This document shows positions 15,902-23,168 of a stretch of 37,271 nt of DNA, piece after piece. Position 1 is the stretch's first letter. Each line of letters begins with the position of its first letter. The DNA is from Nocardiopsis sp. MG754419 (GTDB lineage Bacteria; Actinomycetota; Actinomycetes; Streptosporangiales; Streptosporangiaceae). The stretch lies in assembly GCF_018207095.1 (NCBI RefSeq), contig NZ_QOCZ01000038.1, positions 1 to 37,271 of the forward strand, read 5' to 3'. The notes beneath the pieces were generated by a model that saw nothing but the letters and a program-made list of their open reading frames with translations, did no database searches and was not told the DNA's origin. Both the position numbers and the translations under genes were made by a program.

Positions 15902-17248
15902 ATGCCCATCGCGCTTCTAGCCCTCGCGGCCTTCATCGCCGTGATCATCGTGTGGAACGTCGTGTTCAAACGCAACATGGGCGAGGCCATGTTGCTCGGA
16001 CTCGTGGTCACCGCCCTGTTCGCCGGAGCACAGGCACCCGCCTACCTCCTGGGCGGCCTGACCGACGCGCTCACGCACGACGTGCTCTACGCGGCCCTGG
16101 CCTTCGTGTTCATGGCCTACCTCATCGACGTCACGGGTCTGATCCAGAAGATCCTGGCCATCCTCAACTCCGTGTTCGGTCGTATCCGAGGCGGCCCCGC
16201 CTTCATCGACACGGCCGGTTCGGCCGTCTTCGGTTCCCTGTCGGGGTCCAACTCCGCCAACACGGCCTCCAGCGGATCGTTCACCGGCCCCTGGATGGTG
16301 CGCACCGGCTGGACGCCCACGCGGGCCGCGACCGTCCTCGCCGGGAACGGCGGCATGGGCGCCGCCCTGCCGCCCAGCGCCTCCATGGTCATCATGATCG
16401 GTTTCGCCGGGGGCATGGTCACCACCGGCCAGGTGTACCTGGGCCTGCTCGCGGCCGGGCTCTACCAGATCCTGCTGCGCGTGGGGTTGGTGGCCTACTT
16501 CGTGCGCCGGGACGGCATTCCCCAGGTGGACGAACACGACCTCGTCCCGCTGCGCACCTCGCTCAGGCAGGGGGCCGGCGCGCTCTCGATCTTCCTCGGC
16601 GCACTCGTCCCCATCGTCGTCACCGTGGGGCCGTTGGCCGATCACCTCACCGAATCCACGCCTCTGGGCGACGCGATGGGCGACATCTCGTTGCTGACCT
16701 GGATCCCCATCCTCATCATCGGTTTCTCACTCGTGGCCGGACGGGACCGCCTGCCGCGGACGGTGCGCGACTGGTCGCGCCTGCTGGACGGTGCCCTGCC
16801 CAAGTTCGCCACCATCGGGGCGCTGCTGTTCTTCGCGATCGCCGCGAGCGAGATCCTCGGGCGCCTCGGCCTGGCCGAGGACGTGAACGCCGTGTTGGAG
16901 ACGCTGCCGGTCAGCGCCACCCTCATGGTGATCGTGGTCGGACTGGTGATCACCCTGGTGGCCGGTCCGCTCTCCTCGACGGCCACCCTCACCGCGGTCG
17001 GCCAGATCTCCTTCCTGGCACTGGTCGGGGTGGGTGTGGACCCGCTGCTCGCCGTCGTGGCGATCCTGGTGTTCGCCTCCACCGAGGGGGCCTCGCCGCC
17101 CGCCTCGGGGTCGATCTTCGTGGCGGCGGGACTGACCGGGGCCCGACCGGAGAGCACCTTCCTGCCGCTCATCGTCTACTACATGATCCCGATCTTCCTG
17201 ATCGCCTGTCTCATCGGTTGGGGCGTCCTTCCGATCCTGGGGGTATGA
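15902..17248 (+). CDS. TRAP transporter large permease (DctM-like), second copy
   Basis: A 448-residue membrane protein with about a dozen hydrophobic segments, close paralogue of the permease at 8352-9695. Both begin with ALLALAAFIAVIIVW and FKRNMGEAM, share RIRGGPAF, GNGGMGAALPPS and LPLIxxYxxPI segments, and have almost equal length. Conserved ASTEGASPPASGSIFVAAGL marks the second DctM half. It follows the fusion gene by 88 bp and overlaps the small-subunit gene by 4 bp, so the three are probably one transcript. No solute-binding protein gene is linked. The inferred cargo is the carboxylate that the fusion enzyme degrades. Confidence 0.86.
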   Translation: MPIALLALAAFIAVIIVWNVVFKRNMGEAMLLGLVVTALFAGAQAPAYLLGGLTDALTHDVLYAALAFVFMAYLIDVTGLIQKILAILNSVFGRIRGGPAFIDTAGSAVFGSLSGSNSANTASSGSFTGPWMVRTGWTPTRAATVLAGNGGMGAALPPSASMVIMIGFAGGMVTTGQVYLGLLAAGLYQILLRVGLVAYFVRRDGIPQVDEHDLVPLRTSLRQGAGALSIFLGALVPIVVTVGPLADHLTESTPLGDAMGDISLLTWIPILIIGFSLVAGRDRLPRTVRDWSRLLDGALPKFATIGALLFFAIAASEILGRLGLAEDVNAVLETLPVSATLMVIVVGLVITLVAGPLSSTATLTAVGQISFLALVGVGVDPLLAVVAILVFASTEGASPPASGSIFVAAGLTGARPESTFLPLIVYYMIPIFLIACLIGWGVLPILGV

Positions 17249-17499
17249 CCATGCTCGCTCTCAAGCCCCGAGTCTTCACCGTGGTCCGCGCGCTGTTCAA
17301 GATCGGACTCCTCTGCTGCTTCACGCTCGGAGCACTCCTGGTCCTGGGCCAGCTCGCCGGTGTCCTCGCCCAACGCCCGGAGTGGGTGACCGGCGCCTCC
17401 GACCTGCTGTTCGTCCCGACCATCGGTGCCGCGGCCGCCTTCGGTGTCCTGGGGTTCGTCGCCGGCTACCTCGAGCCTCGGGAGAGTGAAGAGGACTGA
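17245..17499 (+). CDS. Small two-helix membrane subunit of a TRAP-type transporter, second copy
   Basis: An 84-residue protein with two predicted helices (about 15-38 and 53-76). The ATG at 17245 overlaps the permease stop (ATGA) and gives a gap-free match to the 86-residue protein at 8033-8293. A second ATG at 17251 has the better ribosome-site distance (GGGGG at 17239-17243) and could be the true start. It is probably the partner of the preceding permease. At half the normal size of DctQ it may be a minimal small subunit. Confidence 0.72.
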   Translation: MTMLALKPRVFTVVRALFKIGLLCCFTLGALLVLGQLAGVLAQRPEWVTGASDLLFVPTIGAAAAFGVLGFVAGYLEPRESEED

Positions 17500-17648
17500 C
17501 CCGGGCCCCACGACCGGGAAAACGCTCCCGACGGAACCGTGACCCCGCCCCGCCTCCTCGGCCCCTCCGCAGAGCCGGTCCGCCCACCGCGACCTCGGTG
17601 TGCGGACCGGTGCGTGTGCCTCCGAGCCCGGCCGGGCCGTCACCGGCG

Positions 17649-17686
17649 TACCGCCGTGGCCCGAGCGGGACCGGGCGACGGCGGTA
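17649..17686. terminator. Bidirectional hairpin between the TRAP operon and the DinB gene
   Basis: A 15-bp stem with one mismatch (17649-17663 with 17672-17686) around an 8-nt loop lies between the convergent genes. Confidence 0.6.
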
Positions 17687-17701
17687 CACCCGCATCGCGG
17701 G

Positions 17702-18193
17702 TCAGCGGCCGGTGTGACCGTCGATCCGCTCGCGGAGGATGTCGAGGTGACCGGCGTGGCGTCCGGTCTCCTCGATCATGTGCGTCAGGGCCCACCGCAT
17801 CGACGGAGCGGGTCGGTCCCGGGTGCCCTCGTGCGCGGGGAGTCCGAGGTCCGCGCACGCGGCGATGGCCCGGTTCGCGGCGGTGATCGCGTCGCGGTAA
17901 CCCCGGAGGACGTCCTCCGTGCTCGCCTCCGGATCGGCGTGGAACGTGGCCGACCAGTCGCCGGTCCTCTCACCGAGGAAGACGTGGCGCTCCACGTGGG
18001 TCAGGTGCTCGATGAGCCCGAGCAGGTTGGTGCCCGAGGCCACACCCGGGGTGCGCACGTGTTGCTCCGGAGCCCCCTCGACCTTGCTGAGTGCGCTCTC
18101 GCGCAGGTAGTCGAGGAACCCGGTGAGCACGGCCCGCTCACCGGTCCCGGTCCGTGGCGGTGGCCGGTCGCGTCGTCGTGACGAGGTGGGCAT
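17702..18193 (-). CDS. DinB/DUF664-family protein
   Basis: A 163-residue four-helix-bundle protein of the DinB superfamily (YfiT-like). The first conserved helix segment is TNLLGLIEHLTHVERHVFLGE and the last is MRWALTHMIEETGRHAGHLDILRERIDG. The three metal-ligand histidines typical of the family can be matched to the HLTHVE region and the ETGRHAGHLD region. In actinobacteria many DinB proteins are thiol-dependent transferases or of unknown role; mycothiol dependence is possible, not shown. The ATG at 18191-18193 has GAAAGGA 5 nt upstream. It lies 65 bp behind the methyltransferase gene on the same strand. Confidence 0.88.
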   Translation of the reverse strand: MPTSSRRRDRPPPRTGTGERAVLTGFLDYLRESALSKVEGAPEQHVRTPGVASGTNLLGLIEHLTHVERHVFLGERTGDWSATFHADPEASTEDVLRGYRDAITAANRAIAACADLGLPAHEGTRDRPAPSMRWALTHMIEETGRHAGHLDILRERIDGHTGR

Positions 18194-18258
18194 GGGCGTC
18201 CTTTCGTGTGCGGTGGCACCGGTCGTGGGTCGCGTGCGCCGTCGGTCGGCGACCGAGA

Positions 18259-18933
18259 TCACGCGCCCGGGTGCCGACGGGCCACCACCACGTTGTCGAT
18301 CACCGTCGCGGTCCGGCCGTCGGGGCCGTGGGCGAGACGTGTGCGCCGCTCGCACACCTCGACGGTCCATGAGCCGTCGAGGGCCAGTGAGCGCCGTAGG
18401 TCCTCCGCGGTCGGCGGTGCCGCGTCACGGTTCCATGACCAGGGAGCGGTGGAACCGTGGTCGAGGACGACCAGCCGTCCGCCGTCGGCCACCGACCGCG
18501 ACACGCGGCGCAGGACGGCGTTCCGGTCGAGGTCCGTGGTGGGGTGGAAGTAGTTCGCGTAGACGAGGTCCCACCGGTCGAGGCCGGGCAGGGTCCGCTC
18601 CAGGTCGTGCCCCTGGACGTCGAGACGGTCCGCGATCCCGGACCGCCGTGCGCGTTCGGCCAGCACGGCGAGGACGTGGTCGGAGACGTCGACGGCCGTG
18701 ACGTGCCAACCGGTGGTGGCCAGCCACAAGGCGTCCCCGCCTCGGCCGCAGGCGAGTTCGAGCGCCCGGGGTGCGCCCGAGCGCGCCCCCGGTGGCGGTA
18801 CCAGGGGCAGGTCCTCCGCGAGCGCGACGAAGGCCGCGTTCGGTGCGGGACGCGGTGTGGAGGGGTCGTCGTCGCCGTAGTGCCGTTCCCAGAACTCCCG
18901 CGCGGGGGAGGCAACGCCGTGTTCCGATGTCAT
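18259..18933 (-). CDS. Class I SAM-dependent methyltransferase
   Basis: A 224-residue methyltransferase. Motif I is ALELACGRGGDALWLA (about residues 57-72), with the acidic end of strand 2 in VTAVDVSD and motif IV in WDLVYANYFHP. The N-terminal FWERHYGDDDP resembles TehB-like thiol/tellurite or small-molecule methyltransferases. The acceptor is unknown. The ATG at 18931-18933 is chosen from family fit; neither it nor the GTG at 18969 has a good ribosome site, so the start is uncertain. It lies 136 bp behind an XRE-cupin regulator gene on the same strand. Confidence 0.87.
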   Translation of the reverse strand: MTSEHGVASPAREFWERHYGDDDPSTPRPAPNAAFVALAEDLPLVPPPGARSGAPRALELACGRGGDALWLATTGWHVTAVDVSDHVLAVLAERARRSGIADRLDVQGHDLERTLPGLDRWDLVYANYFHPTTDLDRNAVLRRVSRSVADGGRLVVLDHGSTAPWSWNRDAAPPTAEDLRRSLALDGSWTVEVCERRTRLAHGPDGRTATVIDNVVVARRHPGA

Positions 18934-19069
18934 GACGCCATGGTGTGCGGCGAGGGATGGCCGACGCACGTCCTTGTGCAGATCTGCAACGGCGTCCGTG
19001 CTGTGCGGCCGGGGACAAGGCGTCGGGGGAGGAGGGCCCCGCCCCGAGACGGCGGCGCGCGAGGCTCGC

Positions 19070-19669
19070 TCAGGACTCGTGCAGGTGGATGCGCTCGCCC
19101 TGGGTGCCGAAGATCGCGATGACCTCCGCCGGTGACCGCTCGGCCGGGTTGCCGATCCAATGGGGTGTCCGGGTGTCGAACTCGGCCGCCTCCCCGGCGT
19201 TCAGGACCAGGTCCTGTTCGGTGCCCAGGACCAGCCGGACGGTCCCCGACAGCACGTAGAACCACTCGTGCCCCTCGTGCGTGCGCAGCTCCGGTGCGGG
19301 AAGGTCGCGGGCCGGCGGGTAGAGCACCTTGTAGGCCTGGACCCCGCCGGCGCGTCGGGTGAGCGGGATGAAGGTCAGACCGAAGCGGCGGACCGGATGC
19401 AGGTGCACCCGCGGATCGCCCACCCTGGGGGCGTCCACGAGATCACCGATCGGGACCCGATAGGCGCGGGAGAGCGGCAGGAGCTGCCCCAGCGTCGGCT
19501 GGATCCGTCCGGTCTCCAGACGTGACAGCGTGCTGGGGGTGATGCCGGTGCGTGCGGACAGTTCCACGAGGGTCAGACGCGCCTCAGCGCGCAACCGTCG
19601 CAACCGCGCGCCCACGGCCTGGAGCACCGCGGCGTCCGCCTCGGGCTCGTGGTTCCCGTCGCCGTTCAT
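19070..19669 (-). CDS. XRE-family HTH regulator with C-terminal cupin domain
   Basis: A 199-residue regulator. The XRE helix-turn-helix occupies about residues 17-72 (LRRLRAEARLTLVELSARTGITPSTLSRLETGRIQPTLGQLLPL) and a cupin_2 fold about 115-195 (THEGHEWFYVLSGTVRLVLG, then GEAAEFDTRTPHWIGN). This layout is typical of small-molecule sensors such as SutR/PuuR-type proteins. It precedes the methyltransferase gene on the same strand and may regulate it, but the 136-bp gap leaves room for a separate promoter. The ligand is unknown. Confidence 0.93.
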   Translation of the reverse strand: MNGDGNHEPEADAAVLQAVGARLRRLRAEARLTLVELSARTGITPSTLSRLETGRIQPTLGQLLPLSRAYRVPIGDLVDAPRVGDPRVHLHPVRRFGLTFIPLTRRAGGVQAYKVLYPPARDLPAPELRTHEGHEWFYVLSGTVRLVLGTEQDLVLNAGEAAEFDTRTPHWIGNPAERSPAEVIAIFGTQGERIHLHES

Positions 19670-19958
19670 GTCGGCAACCTATCGCGCGGCCCGTGGCCCG
19701 TCGGCGGTCGCACGCCGCGGGCGGGAGGCGAGTGGTCGGCGGACTCGACGCCCACGTCGCGGCCCGGGGCCGGCGGCGGTTCGCACACGGAAGGGGTGAC
19801 CGGGAGGACGGCCCGGTCACCCCACCGCGCAGTGGTGTCGGCGCCCTATGGCGGCACCGACACCCACCCGGGGCCGGTCCTGGTCGGCGGCGCGCCGCGC
19901 CCCGTCCCCGAGGGGAGGGGCCGGCACGTGCCCACGGACGCGGTCTCGCGGGTGGGAT

Positions 19959-20993
19959 TCAGGACGCCGTCGACCGGGCTCCGGAGAGCCGGTCGGCGAG
20001 GTCGGTCAGACGCTGACCGGCCACACCGGGAAGGAGCACGCCCTCGACCCGGTCGACACGGTCGCGCCAGGTGTCGGGGACCCGGTGCTCCCCACCGATC
20101 GCCCCGCACAGGGCGCCCACCATGGCGGGCAGGCTGTCGGTCTGGCGGGGGAACAGGGCCGCGGTCTGCAACCCGGCCGTGAGGTCGCCGTCGACCAGAC
20201 GGGTGAGGGCGAAGGCCAGGGGCAGGGTCTCGGGGGCCACACCGCCGTGGCTGTAGCCGGGACGACCGAAGGCGTCGATCAGGGTGGGCACGGTCGCGAA
20301 CGCCTGCCCACCGCTGTTCGCCGTGATGGCGGCGGCGCGGGCGAAGCCGCGCCCGAGCCAGCTGTCGACGGGCACGGCGCGCTCGGCGTCGGCCAGGGCC
20401 GACTCCCATTCCTCACCCGAGGAGAGCGCGGCGATGGCGCGCGCCATCGCACCGGCCGCCCACACACCGTCCCGGTCGTGGGTGATCCGTGCGTACTCCT
20501 CGGCCACCCGTGCGGCGGTCTCGGGGTCACCCGCGTGGTACAGACCCACGGACACCGCGGCCGGCACCGAGCCGTCGTCCCAGTAGACGGGGTTGTCGCT
20601 TCCCGTCACCGGGGGAAGGTGACCCCGGAGCACCTGGAGGACGGCGCCCCGCTCGGCGATCCCGCACCAGACCCCGTCGGTGTCGACGTAATGGGCGCGC
20701 CACCCCTGGAACAGGGTCGCTTGGTCGTGCGTTTCGGCGGACAACAGGACCAACGCGGCCGTCGCCGCGGTCTCGGTGTCGTCGGTTCCGCACAGGGGGT
20801 TGTGCTCGGCCCCGGCCAACCCGAAGGGCAGGAGGGGACGGGAGACGTGCTGCCGATCCAGGTCGGCGTTCTTCTCCCACAGCACACCACGGCCCCACGC
20901 GGCCCGGGCGTGACGGTGGTACTCCGCGGGCAGACCGAGGGCGTCTCCCATGGCCAGGCCCAGCAGGGCGCCGCGGGCGGTCTCAACGCGCAA
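19959..20993 (-). CDS. ADP-ribosylglycohydrolase-family protein with an altered metal site
   Basis: A 344-residue ADP-ribosylglycohydrolase-superfamily protein (DraG/ARH fold). The N-terminal RGALLGLAMGDALG and the first metal motif GTDDTE (69-74) are intact. The second motif, normally D-x-D-T, reads Gln284-Thr285-Asp286-Ser287, so one metal-ligand Asp is replaced by Gln. This may weaken or change catalysis. The start is a TTG at 20993 with AAGGAG at 7-nt spacing inside the upstream gene; the two genes overlap by 11 bp, implying translational coupling. Family members cleave N- or O-glycosidic ADP-ribose bonds, but linkage to a LacI regulator and a sugar importer suggests a small glycoside instead. 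Confidence 0.9.
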   Translation of the reverse strand: MRVETARGALLGLAMGDALGLPAEYHRHARAAWGRGVLWEKNADLDRQHVSRPLLPFGLAGAEHNPLCGTDDTETAATAALVLLSAETHDQATLFQGWRAHYVDTDGVWCGIAERGAVLQVLRGHLPPVTGSDNPVYWDDGSVPAAVSVGLYHAGDPETAARVAEEYARITHDRDGVWAAGAMARAIAALSSGEEWESALADAERAVPVDSWLGRGFARAAAITANSGGQAFATVPTLIDAFGRPGYSHGGVAPETLPLAFALTRLVDGDLTAGLQTAALFPRQTDSLPAMVGALCGAIGGEHRVPDTWRDRVDRVEGVLLPGVAGQRLTDLADRLSGARSTAS

Positions 20994-21978
20994 TGTCGTA
21001 CTCCTTGTTCCCGTGCGCCGCGTGCAGAGCGTCGGCGAGGTCCACCAGGTCGGTGCCGCCGGTGACGGTGACGCAGACCCCGGCGACCCGCCTGACCGTG
21101 TCCCGCCATCGTTCGGGGATCGCCGATTCTCCGTGCAACGCGCCCGCCATGGCACCGGCCATGGCCGCGATGGTGTCCGAGTCCCGGCCGATGTTGACGG
21201 CGCTCACCACGCTCGGGACGAACGTGCCCCGGGCGGCGGCGAAGAGACCGAAGGCCAGCGCCACCGCTTCGGGGGCGCTGTCCGGCCAGGGGTAGTGGAA
21301 GAGCGGCACGTCCCGGTAGAGGTCGCGTTCGGCCACCTCCAGGGTGGGCGAGGCGGAGGCCACGTCCAGGGCGCGGCGCATGAGCCTGCCCGTCCAGGAG
21401 TCCTCCGGTACCGCCGCCAGGCCGGCGGCGACGACCTCGGTGTGGTCGTCGGTGACCAGGGCGCGGGCGACGGCCGCCGCGATGGCCTGGGCCCCGAAGA
21501 TGCCGTCCGCGGAGTGACTGACCCGGGCGTCCTCGGCGGCCAGTCGTGCGGCCTCGCCGGGGTCACCGGCGCAGAGGAGACCGATGGGCGCCACGCGCAT
21601 CGCCGCCCCGTCGCTCCAGGACTCGTAGTTGTCGTTGCCGCTGACGGGGGGCAGCACGCCGGCGCGGAGGTTGGCGATGGCGACCATCTCGCTGAAGCCG
21701 GCGCCGTGGAAACCTTCTCTCTGGGCCAACAGCGCCCGGCCCCACACCTCGGCCACGTCGTTCGAGGTCAGCCCGTGGCCGTGGGCGAGCAGCCCCTGGG
21801 CGCACAGAACCGCGTACTCGGTGTCGTCGGTCCCCGCGGCCTCCGCGCTCAGGAAGTCCTCCACCCGGCCGAAGGCGGCGTGGATGCCGTCCGGGGTCAT
21901 GCCCTCCGTGGGGGCGCCCATGGCGTCGCCGACCGCCAGCCCCAATAGTGCTCCCCGGCACCGATCCCGCGTCGCCAT
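20983..21978 (-). CDS. ADP-ribosylglycohydrolase-family protein
   Basis: A 331-residue DraG/ARH-fold hydrolase with both metal motifs: GTDDTE (49-54) and GRDSDT (264-269), corresponding to the Asp/Thr ligands of ARH enzymes. GALLGLAVGDAMGAPTEG (9-26) is the classic start. The ATG at 21976-21978 has GAGAGG 6 nt upstream. It is the upstream gene of a coupled pair, and the second protein carries a substituted metal ligand. It is divergent from a LacI regulator with a 165-bp control region that has LacI-like operator sequence. The reaction is hydrolysis of a ribosyl-type glycosidic bond; the actual substrate, ADP-ribosylated protein or imported glycoside, cannot be told from sequence. Confidence 0.92.
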   Translation of the reverse strand: MATRDRCRGALLGLAVGDAMGAPTEGMTPDGIHAAFGRVEDFLSAEAAGTDDTEYAVLCAQGLLAHGHGLTSNDVAEVWGRALLAQREGFHGAGFSEMVAIANLRAGVLPPVSGNDNYESWSDGAAMRVAPIGLLCAGDPGEAARLAAEDARVSHSADGIFGAQAIAAAVARALVTDDHTEVVAAGLAAVPEDSWTGRLMRRALDVASASPTLEVAERDLYRDVPLFHYPWPDSAPEAVALAFGLFAAARGTFVPSVVSAVNIGRDSDTIAAMAGAMAGALHGESAIPERWRDTVRRVAGVCVTVTGGTDLVDLADALHAAHGNKEYDIAR

Positions 21979-22065
21979 CAACAACCTCTCACATCGTTTT
22001 GCATGAGCCGGACCAGGATGGCACAGCCTCAGGGCTGGAACAAAAAGGGAGGATCGTCACCCTGC

Positions 22066-22094
22066 TTGACAGTCTGTCCGGTCTTCGACACGAT
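22066..22094 (+). promoter_or_regulatory. Promoter of the LacI-ABC importer operon
   Basis: TTGACA (22066-22071) is followed after 17 bp by CACGAT (22089-22094). Transcription would start near 22101, just before the palindrome at 22110-22123. Confidence 0.45.
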
Positions 22095-22109
22095 GAGCGC
22101 GTCCAGTTT

Positions 22110-22123
22110 GCAAGACGTTTTGC
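22110..22123. promoter_or_regulatory. LacI-type operator
   Basis: GCAAGACGTTTTGC is a 14-bp near-palindrome (6 of 7 pairs) with the central CG typical of LacI/GalR operators. It lies at the expected start of the regulator message. A related half-site CGTTTTGC at 21995-22002 lies in front of the divergent glycohydrolase gene, so both directions may be controlled. Confidence 0.6.
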
Positions 22124-22143
22124 GTTACCTCGAAGTGAGGGCG

Positions 22144-23151
22144 ATGAGCAAGGAACACCGTGTCGGCATCGCCGACGTGGCGGCCACCGCCGGGGTCAGT
22201 GTCACGACGGTCTCGCACGTGTTGAGCGGGCGACGGCCGGTGAGCGATCGCACCAAGGCCAAGGTTCTGCGCGTCATCGACGAACTGGGGTACCGCCCCG
22301 ATCCCTCGGCGCGAGGTCTGCGGACGGGACGCAGCGAGGCGGTCGCCCTCGTCGTCTCCGACGTTACCAATCCGTTCTACCCGCTCATGGCAGCGGGGCT
22401 GCAGGAGGTCCTGCAGCCCGAGGGATTCCTGATCTCGGTCTGTGTGGCCCAGGGGACCTCCCACGATCTGGACACGGTGATCCGCCACCTGCTCAACCGC
22501 AGGGTCGACGGCATCGTCATGGCGTCGTTGAACGCCCAGGAACACCACTTCAACGCCATCACCGCCGCGGGGACCGCCCTGGTCCGGCTCAGCGGCGAAC
22601 TGGACCCGCGCTTCGGTGACATCGTGCGCGCCGACGACACCGGCGGCATGGCCGACGTGGTCACCCATCTTCTGGAACGTGGTTACCGCAGGATCGGCAT
22701 GGTCAACGGCGATCCCGACAGCTCGCCCGGTCGACTCCGACTGGCCGGGTACCGCCGTGCCCTGCGCGACTTCGGTCTGGAATCGGACGAGAACCTCATC
22801 ACCACCGGGCCGTTCACACGTGCCGGAGGGGCACGTGGCGCCCACCGACTGCTGGGCATGGACCCGATGCCGCAGGCCCTGGTCTGCGGCAACGACCTGA
22901 TGGCCGTCGGCGCCCTGGACGCGATCCGGGAGAGGGGACTGTCCGTCCCCGGCGACATCGCCGTGACCGGCTACGACGACATCGAAGCCGCCTCACTGCT
23001 CTCGCCGCGACTCACCACCGTGCACAACCCCGCCTTCGAAATCGGTCGGGCCTGTGCCCGCCTCTTCCTCGATCGCCTGTCCGGATCCTCGGTCGAAGGC
23101 GTGCGCGAGGTCGTGCTCCCACAAAAACTCATCGTCCGCGAATCGACCTGA
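22144..23151 (+). CDS. LacI-family transcriptional regulator
   Basis: A 335-residue LacI/GalR regulator. The HTH with hinge helix covers residues 7-60 (GIADVAATAGVSVTTVSHVLSGRRPVS) and the periplasmic-binding-protein-like sugar domain covers about 65-332 (VALVVSDVTNPFYPLMAAGLQ; CGNDLMAVGALDAI; VTGYDDIEAASLLSP). The ATG at 22144 gives the family N-terminus; an ATG at 22093 is in frame but has no ribosome site and would overlap the operator. It ends 17 bp before the lipoprotein gene and is probably cotranscribed with the importer. It likely represses its own operon and perhaps the divergent glycohydrolases, with an imported sugar as inducer. Confidence 0.95.
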   Translation: MSKEHRVGIADVAATAGVSVTTVSHVLSGRRPVSDRTKAKVLRVIDELGYRPDPSARGLRTGRSEAVALVVSDVTNPFYPLMAAGLQEVLQPEGFLISVCVAQGTSHDLDTVIRHLLNRRVDGIVMASLNAQEHHFNAITAAGTALVRLSGELDPRFGDIVRADDTGGMADVVTHLLERGYRRIGMVNGDPDSSPGRLRLAGYRRALRDFGLESDENLITTGPFTRAGGARGAHRLLGMDPMPQALVCGNDLMAVGALDAIRERGLSVPGDIAVTGYDDIEAASLLSPRLTTVHNPAFEIGRACARLFLDRLSGSSVEGVREVVLPQKLIVREST

Positions 23152-23168
23152 CGACCAAAAGGACCCCC

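Noticed and set aside
19959..20993. Frameshift or pseudogene in the second glycohydrolase because of its odd second motif
   Set aside because: The reading frame is intact over 344 codons, the fold motifs are in order, and the TTG start has an ideal ribosome site. The change is a substitution, not damage.
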